DNA of 64,000 nucleotides from Streptomyces cyaneochromogenes. GTDB taxonomy: Bacteria; Actinomycetota; Actinomycetes; Streptomycetales; Streptomycetaceae. Below, piece by piece: positions 23,904-30,920 of the stretch. A program made the position numbers and the translations under genes. Where the stretch lies: assembly GCF_003963535.1 (NCBI RefSeq), contig NZ_CP034539.1, positions 9,920,001 through 9,984,000 of the forward strand, read 5' to 3'. A model generated the notes under the pieces. That model was not told the origin of the DNA. It did no database searches and saw only the letters and a list, made by a program, of their open reading frames with translations. Positions within the stretch are counted from its first letter, which is position 1. Each line of letters starts with the position of its first letter.

Positions 23904-23936
23904 AGAGCCCCGCCGGGCCGTACCCGGCGGGGCTCT
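23904..23936 (+). terminator. Terminator of the transfer operon
   Basis: A perfect 14-base stem AGAGCCCCGCCGGG / CCCGGCGGGGCTCT with a 5-base loop, in the gap between the transfer operon and the convergent minus-strand operon ending at 23,981. Confidence 0.75.
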
Positions 23937-23980
23937 GTCGTGCCTTATTTAGGTTATTCGCCGGCAGTGGTCGCCCCAGC

Positions 23981-24184
23981 TCAGGCGGGCCAGATGCGCC
24001 CGTCGGCGTCCACGCGGGCCTGGCGGCACTCCCGCAGGCTCCGCAGCGCCCCGCCGAACAGGCTCCGGTCGTACGCCGACAGCATCTCCATCAGCTCGTC
24101 GGCGGTGCGGCCGGGGTTGGCCTGGACGTGGCGCAGCGCCTTACGGCGCAGGAACGGGCTCACCCCGTCGACCCCGCCGCCCAT
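23981..24184 (-). CDS. Small winged-helix-like hypothetical protein
   Basis: 67 residues from ATG 24,182-24,184, whose first base is shared with the preceding stop (TGATG). FLRRKALRHVQANPGRTADELMEML resembles a DNA-binding helix pair, and a short C-terminal hairpin ends in DADGRIWPA. Last gene of a four-gene minus-strand operon. No family recognised; regulator is a guess. Confidence 0.6.
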   Translation of the reverse strand: MGGGVDGVSPFLRRKALRHVQANPGRTADELMEMLSAYDRSLFGGALRSLRECRQARVDADGRIWPA

Positions 24185-24519
24185 CAGGAGAGGCCCGCCT
24201 GGACCAGGTGATCGGCGATTTGTTCGCGGACGTCCTGGGGCAGCTCCCGGATGAACTCGCCCAGCGTCGTCACGGACGGGGGCCAGAACCATCCCCGGAT
24301 CAGCTCCATGGCCGCGACGGCGTGCTGTGCGCGGCGGTCGGCCTCCACTAGCTGAGCCCGCGTCGCGTCCATGACGCTCGGCGGCCCGGCCACGAGGCTG
24401 ACCCCCGTCCGCTGCTCGACGACGCGCACGATCGCCGCTGCTGCCTCGTCGCTCGCGCGGCGGATGTCAGCCAGGGCCTCCCGTCCCTGGGCGACGATCT
24501 CGGCTCGTTGTTCGTCCAT
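24184..24519 (-). CDS. Hypothetical alpha-helical protein
   Basis: 111 residues from ATG 24,517-24,519, which has GGAGGAG eight bases upstream; a TTG two codons earlier is possible. The sequence is mostly helical (GREALADIRRASDEAAAAIVRVVEQ) and ends with IRELPQDVREQIADHL. It overlaps the preceding gene by 53 bases, an unusually long overlap. No family recognised. Confidence 0.6.
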   Translation of the reverse strand: MDEQRAEIVAQGREALADIRRASDEAAAAIVRVVEQRTGVSLVAGPPSVMDATRAQLVEADRRAQHAVAAMELIRGWFWPPSVTTLGEFIRELPQDVREQIADHLVQAGLS

Positions 24520-24769
24520 GGTCAACTCCTCCTGTGTCCTCGCCAGTTGGAGCGGCCCGGTACCGGTGCTCGCCGTTGTCGCTGATGCGGACGACCTTGC
24601 CCCGGCGCACCAGCGCCTCCAGCCGGTGACGGGCCTGTCCCGTGCTGCACCCGGTCAGTGCGCCGACCGTGGCCGCCGTGACGGCGGCCACGCCGTTGGC
24701 CTCCAGGAAGCCGAGGATGCGTTCGTGCGGCCTCAGCGGGGGCGGTGCGGTCCAGTGCCGCCCGCTCAC
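24467..24769 (-). CDS. Winged-helix DNA-binding-like protein
   Basis: 100 residues from a GTG at 24,767-24,769 that overlaps the preceding stop by 4 bases. LGFLEANGVAAVTAATVGALTGCSTGQARHRLEALVRRGKV is a plausible winged helix, with the wing at RISDNGEHRY. The C-terminal 25 residues are low complexity and charged, coinciding with the start of the next gene. A regulator specific to the element is inferred; the target is unknown. Confidence 0.6.
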   Translation of the reverse strand: MSGRHWTAPPPLRPHERILGFLEANGVAAVTAATVGALTGCSTGQARHRLEALVRRGKVVRISDNGEHRYRAAPTGEDTGGVDHGRTTSRDRRPGTGGPG

Positions 24770-25599
24770 CGCCGGGCCGCCCGTCGGTCCGACGTCCCGA
24801 ACAGGGCGGTGTGCCCGGCGCAGTAGGTGTCCCGCGAGCACCCGCACGGCAGGTCGCCCGAGGCCGTGAAACCGGCCCGCCGCCGGGCCTGGACGCCCGC
24901 CTGACGGGCGACGGAGGGGTCCAGCGCGGAGTACGCCCGAGCCGCCGCCGTACGCCGGGAGACGGCCGCCCTGACGGCTGCCTCGGCCGCGCTGAACTCC
25001 TGGCGTGCGCGGTCGCGTTCGGCTGCCTGACGGCTGGCCGTCTCGGTCTGGCGCAGGGCGGCCATCGCCCGCCGGGTGGCTTCGGCCTCCGTGGTCCAGC
25101 GGGCACGGTCGGCGGGGCATGGCTCACCCAGCAGGGCGCGGTACGCCGGGGTGTCCTCGGGGCCGTGGGTCTCATGCACGCGGGCCGACGTCGCCGCCCA
25201 GCAGGTCGCGCAGACGCCGTCCCGGCGGAGCTGATTGCGGCTGGCCGCTGCTTCGAGGACGTCACGACCGAAGAGAGCGAACGCGTCGGCGGGCAGCAGG
25301 CGCAGGGCGTTACGGCCGCGTGGGGGCCGGGCGTAGTCGACCGGGAGGTACCCCGAGGCGTTGCCCGTGGGGCCGTTCAGCAGGTTGTCCAGTCCCTGGG
25401 CGAAGCCCTCTGCGTCCGGGTGACGGCGCGCGGCCTCCGCGCGGCGCTGGGCGGCCATGCGCTGCACCGAGGCCAGCGAGACCCGGGCCGGGTTGGAGCC
25501 GGACTCCCGCACCAGCCGCCCGGCGCGCATCGCCTCGTACGCGGCGACGTCAGAAATGCTGAGCCGCCGGGCTGCCTCGGCGACGGATAGGGATTCCAT
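24766..25599 (-). CDS. Hypothetical protein with excisionase-like N-terminal HTH and two Cys clusters
   Basis: 277 residues from ATG 25,597-25,599 (AAAGGGG site). Residues 1-55 (LSVAEAARRLSISDVAAYEAM ... VSLASVQRM) resemble an excisionase-type helix-turn-helix. The centre has CATCW, the end CGCSRDTYCAGH, both metal-ligand-like. A long helical segment (about 165-230) is rich in Ala, Arg and Glu. First gene of the minus-strand operon and divergent from the replication block. Function unknown; it may regulate replication or excision. Confidence 0.62.
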   Translation of the reverse strand: MESLSVAEAARRLSISDVAAYEAMRAGRLVRESGSNPARVSLASVQRMAAQRRAEAARRHPDAEGFAQGLDNLLNGPTGNASGYLPVDYARPPRGRNALRLLPADAFALFGRDVLEAAASRNQLRRDGVCATCWAATSARVHETHGPEDTPAYRALLGEPCPADRARWTTEAEATRRAMAALRQTETASRQAAERDRARQEFSAAEAAVRAAVSRRTAAARAYSALDPSVARQAGVQARRRAGFTASGDLPCGCSRDTYCAGHTALFGTSDRRAARR

Positions 25600-25964
25600 A
25601 AATGCGCCCCTTTAGCTGCGCGGATGGGTTTGTTAAGAAGACGGTACAGTGGGAATGGGCCTCCCCCAAATACGGATGATCTGCGTCGGTCCGGCAGGGG
25701 GAGGCTCCTTTATCTAAATCGGAATTAAATCGATGAAGATAAATAGGAACCTACAAACTTCGGTGCCTGGTAATGGCGAGGGTTTCGATCCCGGATTTAG
25801 CCGGGCAGAATAGGGGTGAGGCCGCTCCGGCGGCCGACGGGACCAGCCGGGCCAGACCCGTGGAGGCCGCCAAGCCTCGTCCTGGAGCTGGGAGCGCCAT
25901 ACGAGCGCGGAAGTCTGAAGGCACAGGCGGCCCGCGAAGACACTCGATCTTCGTGGAGGGCTCC
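25600..25964. other. Intergenic region with AT-rich stretch, candidate control or origin region
   Basis: 365 bases between divergent operons with no convincing gene. A hairpin GCCTCCCCC (25,659-25,667) / GGGGGAGGC (25,697-25,705) is followed at about 25,706-25,760 by a run that is mostly A/T, striking in a high-GC element and containing GAATTAAATCGAT. Promoters for both operons must lie here. The AT-rich run next to the replication gene could be a DNA-unwinding site. Confidence 0.5.
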
Positions 25965-26147
25965 ATGCCCCGGCAGTACACGATGTCCGACAAGGCGCGT
26001 GCAGCTCGCAGTAAAGGCGGAAAGGCCGCGCAGACACTCGACGCGTACATCACGCGAATCGTCGACCGCGCCCCGGAACTCACCGACGCCCAGATAGCGC
26101 GCCTGCGCACGCTGCTGCGTCCCGTTTCCGGGGGGTCAGCGGAATGA
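25965..26147 (+). CDS. Small basic protein upstream of the replication gene
   Basis: 60 residues from ATG 25,965, with GGAGGG seven bases upstream. The N-terminus is basic (DKARAARSKGGKAAQ) and the C-terminus helical (LTDAQIARLRTLL). The stop overlaps the start of the primase-helicase gene by 4 bases. Its coupling suggests a replication accessory or copy-number role, but no family is recognised. An earlier in-frame start at 25,773 has no ribosome site and was not used. Confidence 0.65.
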   Translation: MPRQYTMSDKARAARSKGGKAAQTLDAYITRIVDRAPELTDAQIARLRTLLRPVSGGSAE

Positions 26148-28696
26148 TCCAGACACACGAAAGCCGGGGTTCCCAGGCCCCGGCAATCGCAGAAGAGGAC
26201 GCCACCAACGTCACTGGTAAGCATACCCAGGGCGGCACCGGAATTACCTCGACCGGCGAAGGTAATTCTCCGCTCTCCTCGGAGCACCGCGCCTTCCTGA
26301 ACGGGCAGGCGATCACGGACGAGGTTCTGGCGGAGTTCGGCGTCCGGACGGTCACCCGGGACGAGGCGCTGGCGGCGGGCCTCCCGCCGTACTTCGTGCG
26401 CAGCGGCGGCATCCTGTTCACGTGGACCCGGCAGGACGGCACGACCGTGTCCCAGTTCCTGCCCGACGAGCCCGTGATCCAGGACGACGGCAAGCCCGCC
26501 AAGTACGTCTTCCCGCAAGGCTCGGGCAGCGTGCTGACGGTCTTCCGCCGGGCGGCCGATGGTGAGCCCTACCTGTTCGTGGAAGGCACCAAGCAGTCCC
26601 TCGCCGTGACGTCTTGGGCCCCCGAGGGCTGGGGGGTTGTCGGCACACCCGGCTGCACCACCTGGTACGGCGAAGAGCTGGACTGGGCTGAGGATCACGA
26701 AGTCGTCGCCATGTTCGACAAGGACGTGAACGGCAACCCCCGGGTCTGGGACGCCGCCAGTGAACTGCGGGATGCGCTGGACCTGGTGGACGCGGGCAAG
26801 GTGCGGTTCGCGCGGCTGGCCGGGGCAGGCGCCAAAGACGGCATGGATGACGTGCTGGGCCGGAAGGCACCCGACAGGCGCGCGGCCCTGATCGTCAAGC
26901 TGCGGGACAAGGCGACGGGGAACCTGGGACGCCGCCCGGCTCAGCGGCTGGACCCCGAGGAGTCCGCCCCGCCAGACACTGGCGGCCGGGTGGGTGTGGC
27001 CGTCAACCGCGACCGCCGCGAGGTGATCGGCAAGATCCTCACCGCGATCAAGGACGAGTGGGACGGCCGGGAGCTGTTCAACTTCGGCGGGGCGATCACG
27101 CGGCTGGCCGGGTCGGCTCTGGAGCCCCTGGAGAAGGGGGCGTTCCTCAAGCTCCTGACGGACGCCGTAGCGGCCTACAACTACACGCCGGGCACAGCCA
27201 CCCGGCCCGCCAAGTACGAACCCGCCTGGCCCGACACACAGACCGTGTCGGCCGTGCTGAGCTGCGCACGGGACTTCCTGCCGCTGGAGCGGGTGATGCG
27301 TGCGCCGTACGTCCGGCGGGACGGCACAGTGTGCGCCGAACCCGGGTACGACGCCGCCTCGTGTACCTGGCTGGAGCTGGACGAGGGGGTCAAGGTCGAC
27401 GTACCCGACGACCCCTCGCCGGAGCAGATCGCGGCGGCCCTGGAGCTGCTGCGGGACGAGCTGCTGGGGGACATGCCGTTCCCGTCGGACGCCGACCGGG
27501 CCAACGCGCTGGCCGCGCTGCTGACGCCGTTCATCCGGGACCGTATCGACCTCGCGCCGCTGGCCGTGGTCGACGGCAACGGGATGGGGGTGGGCAAGAA
27601 CCTCTTCGCGGACGTGTTGTCGATCATCGTGTTCGGGGGTCCGGCCGAGCCCCGGCCGCTGTCTGGTGACAACGAGGAGGTGCGCAAGACCCTGACGGCG
27701 GCGCTGCGGCACGGGGAATCTCTGGTGGTGTTCGACGAGGCGCACACCCTCCAGGGCACCGCGCTGGCGCAGGTGCTGACGGCTGAGACCTGGAAGGACC
27801 GCGTGCTGGGGGTGTCGGAGGACATCCGGCTGCCCAACAACGTCACCTGGGTCGCGCTGGGCAACAACGTGCGGGTCAACGGGGACATCACCCGCCGCGT
27901 GTACTGGATCAAGCTCGCTCCCACGTACGCCAACCCCCAGGACCGCCCGGCCGACAGCTTCCGGCACCCGCACCTGAAGGACTGGGCACGGGAGCACCGT
28001 TCAGAGCTGCTGACGGCGGTGCTGACGCTCATCCGGGCGTGGTACGTGGCCGGGTGCCCGTTCCGGCCCGGCGCGGAGTCGTTCGGCTCCTTCGGCAAGT
28101 GGGAACGGACCGTCGGCGGCATCCTCCAGACGGCCGGTCAGACGGGCTTCCTGGAGGGGCTGAGGGCCAAGCGCGAGGAATCCGACTTCGCCGGGTCGGC
28201 TTGGCTGGAGCACCTGGCATGGCTGCACGAGAGGTTCGGCGGGGGCGGGTTCACGACCGGGGATGTCGACCGGGAACGGAGCCGCGACCCGAGGAACTTC
28301 GCATCACCCCCGGGCCTGGAGGACATCACCCCCGACTGGACCCGCCGACTGGGCTACGTGTACCGGGGTGTCCTGGACCGTAACCGGGCGGGATACACGC
28401 TGGTCAAGGTGGGTCTAGGGCACAACAAGGTGGTCAAGTACGGGATCAAGAAAGAAGGCTCGGGGGGTGATGGGGGTGATGGGGGTGATGTCTCCCCCTC
28501 CTTCAGCGGAAACGGCTTCAAGCCCTCTGTTCCGGCCCCTGCCCGTAACGCGTTTCCGGGAGGGGGAGTAGTCGGATCACCCCCATCACCCCCATCACCC
28601 CCGGCCGGGTGCCTCGGGCGCCCCCACTGCCAGCCGGACCCCTTTGCGGACGGACTTGTCATCGTGCACGTCCCCGACTGCCCCGAGCGTCCCTGA
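26144..28696 (+). CDS. Primase-helicase replication protein (Toprim/DUF3854-like plus P-loop ATPase)
   Basis: 850 residues from ATG 26,144. Residues 45-240 resemble a Toprim/DUF3854 primase domain: LFVEGTKQSLA (acidic E147 and K150) and MFDKDVNG (D192, D194). Residues about 290-700 form a helicase-like ATPase with Walker A GNGMGVGKN (478-486), Walker B LVVFDEAH (D531, E532) and GNNVRVNGDITRR with a likely arginine finger. The C-terminal 100 residues are low complexity and encode an unusual repeat structure (GGDGGDGGD and SPPSPPSPP). It is the likely initiator of autonomous replication of the excised element. It differs from the RepSA rolling-circle initiator known from pSAM2. Confidence 0.8.
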   Translation: MIQTHESRGSQAPAIAEEDATNVTGKHTQGGTGITSTGEGNSPLSSEHRAFLNGQAITDEVLAEFGVRTVTRDEALAAGLPPYFVRSGGILFTWTRQDGTTVSQFLPDEPVIQDDGKPAKYVFPQGSGSVLTVFRRAADGEPYLFVEGTKQSLAVTSWAPEGWGVVGTPGCTTWYGEELDWAEDHEVVAMFDKDVNGNPRVWDAASELRDALDLVDAGKVRFARLAGAGAKDGMDDVLGRKAPDRRAALIVKLRDKATGNLGRRPAQRLDPEESAPPDTGGRVGVAVNRDRREVIGKILTAIKDEWDGRELFNFGGAITRLAGSALEPLEKGAFLKLLTDAVAAYNYTPGTATRPAKYEPAWPDTQTVSAVLSCARDFLPLERVMRAPYVRRDGTVCAEPGYDAASCTWLELDEGVKVDVPDDPSPEQIAAALELLRDELLGDMPFPSDADRANALAALLTPFIRDRIDLAPLAVVDGNGMGVGKNLFADVLSIIVFGGPAEPRPLSGDNEEVRKTLTAALRHGESLVVFDEAHTLQGTALAQVLTAETWKDRVLGVSEDIRLPNNVTWVALGNNVRVNGDITRRVYWIKLAPTYANPQDRPADSFRHPHLKDWAREHRSELLTAVLTLIRAWYVAGCPFRPGAESFGSFGKWERTVGGILQTAGQTGFLEGLRAKREESDFAGSAWLEHLAWLHERFGGGGFTTGDVDRERSRDPRNFASPPGLEDITPDWTRRLGYVYRGVLDRNRAGYTLVKVGLGHNKVVKYGIKKEGSGGDGGDGGDVSPSFSGNGFKPSVPAPARNAFPGGGVVGSPPSPPSPPAGCLGRPHCQPDPFADGLVIVHVPDCPERP
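26241..26268 (+). repeat. AT-rich inverted repeat inside the replication gene
   Basis: GAATTACC (26,241-26,248) and GGTAATTC (26,261-26,268) are perfect inverted arms with a 12-base spacer. They lie in the 5' end of the primase-helicase gene, in a stretch encoding a non-conserved leader peptide. This could be an operator or part of an origin. Confidence 0.45.
28463..28602. repeat. 27-base perfect inverted repeat, each arm three tandem GGGGGTGAT units
   Basis: 28,463-28,489 contains GGGGGTGAT three times in tandem. 28,576-28,602 is its exact reverse complement (ATCACCCCC three times), with 86 bases between. Both arms are within the 3' end of the primase-helicase gene and encode GGD and SPP repeats. 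Tandem 9-mers next to a rep gene resemble iterons, and the arms can also form a very stable stem. The G-rich strand has three G5-6 runs and might form a quadruplex with nearby guanines. Confidence 0.85.
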
Positions 28697-28705
28697 CCCG
28701 CCCCA

Positions 28706-28730
28706 CCGGGGAGCCGGACGGGCTCCCCGG
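28706..28730 (+). terminator. Hairpin after the primase-helicase gene
   Basis: A 10-base perfect stem CCGGGGAGCC / GGCTCCCCGG with a 5-base loop, ten bases after the stop codon and 27 bases before the next start. It may end or attenuate the replication transcript. Confidence 0.6.
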
Positions 28731-28756
28731 CCCCCACCCCGAACGGAGAAACGATC

Positions 28757-29098
28757 ATGTCTCATCGTCCGCCCGCGTTCCGGGACGACCGGCCCGGCCC
28801 GCTCTTCGGGACCATGGCGCTCCGAGGGCAGCCCCTCTGCTACGAGTGCGAGGGCGGCCCTCGCTGCCTCCACCCCGAGGGGCGGTTCGAGGACGCCGTC
28901 ACGGTCCAGCCCGAGCGCCCGGACCAGCCCGGGTATCTCAGCATCGCTCTCGTGTGCTGCAACTGTGGTGCCCGGCACACCGTGTTCGCCGGAGGGGACG
29001 CTTACCGCACTTCTCCGGGGCGGCCACCTGTGTACTCCAACGCCCTGGACTTCCGCCTGCTGGTCAACTCCGAGGTGCCTCCGGAGGCTCGACCATGA
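28757..29098 (+). CDS. Hypothetical zinc-ribbon-like protein
   Basis: 113 residues from ATG 28,757 (GGAGAAA site). CYECEG and CCNCGARHTV give two CxxC-type knuckles about 40 residues apart, consistent with one bound zinc. The stop overlaps the next start by 4 bases. No family or enzymatic motif recognised. Confidence 0.65.
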   Translation: MSHRPPAFRDDRPGPLFGTMALRGQPLCYECEGGPRCLHPEGRFEDAVTVQPERPDQPGYLSIALVCCNCGARHTVFAGGDAYRTSPGRPPVYSNALDFRLLVNSEVPPEARP

Positions 29099-29547
29099 GG
29101 CCCTGCCGCAAGAACCGCTACGCCACCGAGGACCACGCTCGCGCGGCGTTCGACTGCCACCCCCGGCGGAAGAATGAGCCGTACGTGATCGTCCATCACA
29201 CCAAGTGCGGCGGCTGGCACATCGTGCCCCGGAGCGAGGAGCGCCGGTTCACCGGCTTCCGCTTCAACACCCCGGCGTCCCCGGCGCCGACCGCCCCGTC
29301 CCGCTGGCGCAGCCGGTGGTACAACGCGGGCGCCTACGCCGCCGGGGACGCCGTCGAGCACGACGGCCGGGCGTGGCTCGTCGTCGTGAACTACACCATG
29401 GACCCACCCGGCGCCTCTGACTCCTGGCGTGAGGTGACCACGTGCATGGGTGAGCCGCTGTGCGCCCCGGCCCTGTGTGGGCCACCCTGCCACCATCCGG
29501 CGTGCCCGGTGAGGTCTTTGCCGGCTCACCACCTGCCACATGCGTAA
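29095..29547 (+). CDS. Hypothetical protein with zinc-like N-terminus and CBM5/12-like segment
   Basis: 150 residues from ATG 29,095 (ATGA overlap). Residues 1-45 (CRKNRYATEDHARAAF ... HHTKCGGWHI) resemble a short zinc-knuckle domain seen in phage and actinobacterial element proteins. Residues 70-115 have the spaced aromatic pattern YNAGAYAAGDAVEHDGRAWLV ending in DSWREV, like the small chitin-binding CBM5/12 module. The last 30 residues are Cys/His/Pro rich. No signal peptide. The combination is odd and its function unknown. Confidence 0.55.
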   Translation: MRPCRKNRYATEDHARAAFDCHPRRKNEPYVIVHHTKCGGWHIVPRSEERRFTGFRFNTPASPAPTAPSRWRSRWYNAGAYAAGDAVEHDGRAWLVVVNYTMDPPGASDSWREVTTCMGEPLCAPALCGPPCHHPACPVRSLPAHHLPHA

Positions 29548-29566
29548 CACCCGGAAGGAGACGACC

Positions 29567-30304
29567 ATGAGCGCACCGCCGGACGAGGCCGCCCGGACGA
29601 ACAGCCCTGGAGCTGGCCCGGACGCCGGACAAATCGACGACAAGATCATCGGCCTGGCGGCTGCGGGCTTGCCCGTCCGCCGGATCGCCGCCGAGGTCGG
29701 CATGCCCAAGTCCACCGTGCAGGACCGGCTGACGCACCTGCTGCGCACCCGCACTCAGCGCGCGTCGGACGAGTTCGTCGCCATGCGTGAGGTCCGCCTG
29801 GAAGATCTGTTCCGCCGGGCGTACGCGGTCGTGGCCACGGCGGAGAAGGGCTCCGACGCCTGGGGCCGGGCGTGGGACCGCTGCCTGCGGGCGGAGGAGT
29901 CCCTGCGCAAGCTCAAGGGCGCGGACGCCCCCGAGGCCATGACCATCGCTCTGGAGCGCCGGGTCGACGAAGAAGCCACCGACGTTGTTGAGGTGCTGCT
30001 CAAGGTGATCCCCGATGCGCTGGGGGCCGCCGATCTGGACGGCGCCTTCCGGGCCAAGCTCACCCAGTACGCCCTGGAGCTGGCCGGGTGGCACCTGCGC
30101 TCGACCGGCGGCGAAGACCCCGGCCCGGCGCCGGAGGCACCCCGGCCGCAGCTCGCCCTGCCGCCGGGCCCGTCGGCCGCGCAGCCGCCGGAGGCTCCGT
30201 CCCCTCCGCGCTATCGCGAGCCGGACGGCGCGGATGCCGTGCTGGCTCAACTGGCGAACTTCGAGGACGAGTTCGGCCCCCTGGAGGACGACGATGAAGA
30301 CTGA
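29567..30304 (+). CDS. HTH protein, phage small-terminase-like or regulator
   Basis: 245 residues from ATG 29,567 (AAGGAG site). Residues 22-60 are a Hin/homeodomain-like helix-turn-helix (IIGLAAAGLPVRRIAAEVGMPKSTVQDRL). A helical middle follows, then a Pro/Ala linker, then a very acidic end (FGPLEDDDED). HTH plus helical core resembles phage small-terminase or packaging adaptors, but no large terminase is nearby, so a DNA-binding protein of another kind is equally possible. Its end overlaps the next gene by 11 bases. Confidence 0.6.
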   Translation: MSAPPDEAARTNSPGAGPDAGQIDDKIIGLAAAGLPVRRIAAEVGMPKSTVQDRLTHLLRTRTQRASDEFVAMREVRLEDLFRRAYAVVATAEKGSDAWGRAWDRCLRAEESLRKLKGADAPEAMTIALERRVDEEATDVVEVLLKVIPDALGAADLDGAFRAKLTQYALELAGWHLRSTGGEDPGPAPEAPRPQLALPPGPSAAQPPEAPSPPRYREPDGADAVLAQLANFEDEFGPLEDDDED

Positions 30305-30602
30305 CCGCCGTAAGCAGATCAAGAAGCGGCTCCGCGAGATCGCCCGCAACCCGTCGGCCCCCGGCGCGGCCGAGGAGGCGCAGCGGCTGACGGCGGAGTA
30401 CAAGCGGCTCCAGTCGGCTGAGCGCACCTCAGCGGCCGAGCCCGCCCCCGCCGACCCTGACGCGGAGGCCGTCGCCACGTGGCCGCCGGAGCTGCGCGCC
30501 CGGCTCCAGCGCTCGTCCTTCAACCGGGTCGTCGACCGGGGCTCTTCGGTGCACGACCCCGGCGGCTGGGGCACCCTGAACGACCTGCGAAACGGCCGCT
30601 AA
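30294..30602 (+). CDS. Hypothetical basic protein, last gene of the element
   Basis: 102 residues from ATG 30,294, overlapping the preceding gene by 11 bases. The N-terminus is strongly basic (MKTDRRKQIKKRLREIARN), the middle Ala/Pro rich, and the C-terminus (SSFNRVVDRGSSVHDPGGWG) more ordered. No domain recognised. A hairpin at 30,616-30,651 ends this transcript just before attR. Confidence 0.6.
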   Translation: MKTDRRKQIKKRLREIARNPSAPGAAEEAQRLTAEYKRLQSAERTSAAEPAPADPDAEAVATWPPELRARLQRSSFNRVVDRGSSVHDPGGWGTLNDLRNGR

Positions 30603-30615
30603 CCTCGCCGTCTGT

Positions 30616-30651
30616 GAATCGCTGGCACTCGCTCCGCCTCGCCAGCGATTC
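30616..30651 (+). terminator. Terminator at the right end of the element
   Basis: GAATCGCTGGC (30,616-30,626) pairs perfectly with GCCAGCGATTC (30,641-30,651) across a 14-base loop, 14 bases after the last element gene. It would keep element transcription from running into the chromosome. Confidence 0.65.
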
Positions 30652-30674
30652 CCTGGTGTGCCCCGCTCCCCGGA

Positions 30675-30800
30675 TCAGGCCGACTTTACGACCGTAAACG
30701 CGTCTGACCAGCGGCGACGTGCCATGGAATCGAAGGCCGTAGGTGACACCTTGTCGACGGTCAGGATGACGGTCCGCGCCGTGTCGGCGGCCTGTGCCAT
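30675..30800 (-). pseudogene. Displaced native 5' end of the receiver-flavoprotein gene
   Basis: An ATG at 30,798-30,800 with a GGTGGGAG ribosome site opens a 41-codon frame. It begins MAQAADTARTVILTVD, the natural start of a receiver domain, and then leaves homology at the att core and runs into element sequence to a TGA at 30,675. Joined at the core to the gene now starting at 17,556 it gives MAQAADTARTVILTVDDDPG, a perfect receiver N-terminus. The native promoter must therefore lie in 30,801-30,920 and now drives only this stub. Confidence 0.88.
30737..30764. other. attR of the integrative element
   Basis: Element arm CCGTAGGTG (30,737-30,745), 11 bases, then the core ACGGTCAG (30,757-30,764), after which the sequence is chromosomal. 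Joined to the attL arm, the element sequence forms a 42-base attP with perfect 9-base inverted ends and the core near its centre. The rebuilt attB lies wholly inside the receiver-domain code. Confidence 0.88.
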
Positions 30801-30920
30801 ACGTCTCCCACCCCGAGGGTTCGCGTTCTCGGCACGGCGAAGGCGTCAGGATGGCGCAGTCGCCGCGCCGGCTCGGCCCCATCGTATGTTCGATGCGCCC
30901 GCTTCGCTCGGGTATGACGC

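Larger units (their letters stand above)
17516..30764. mobile_element. 13.2-kb integrative (probably conjugative, AICE-like) element with serine integrase
   Basis: Bounded by the core repeats at 17,516 and 30,757. Modules in order: serine integrase plus a small coupled gene; three minus-strand small genes; XRE regulator; HTH-FtsK/Tra-Spd transfer block; four minus-strand small genes; primase-helicase replication block; four unknown genes. FtsK-like Tra plus autonomous replication plus integrase is the definition of actinomycete integrative conjugative elements. Most described ones use a tyrosine integrase in a tRNA gene, whereas this one uses a serine integrase in a protein gene. No phage capsid, portal or large-terminase gene is present, so a prophage is unlikely. 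No clear resistance or metabolic cargo was recognised. Confidence 0.88.

Noticed and set aside
28463..28602. CRISPR-like array from the repeated 9-mers
   Set aside because: Units are directly tandem without spacers, and the second block is the inverted complement; no cas genes are present.
29567..30304. Prophage based on a small-terminase-like protein
   Set aside because: No large terminase, portal, capsid or tail genes in the 13-kb element; the Tra translocase and Spd proteins argue for a conjugative element.
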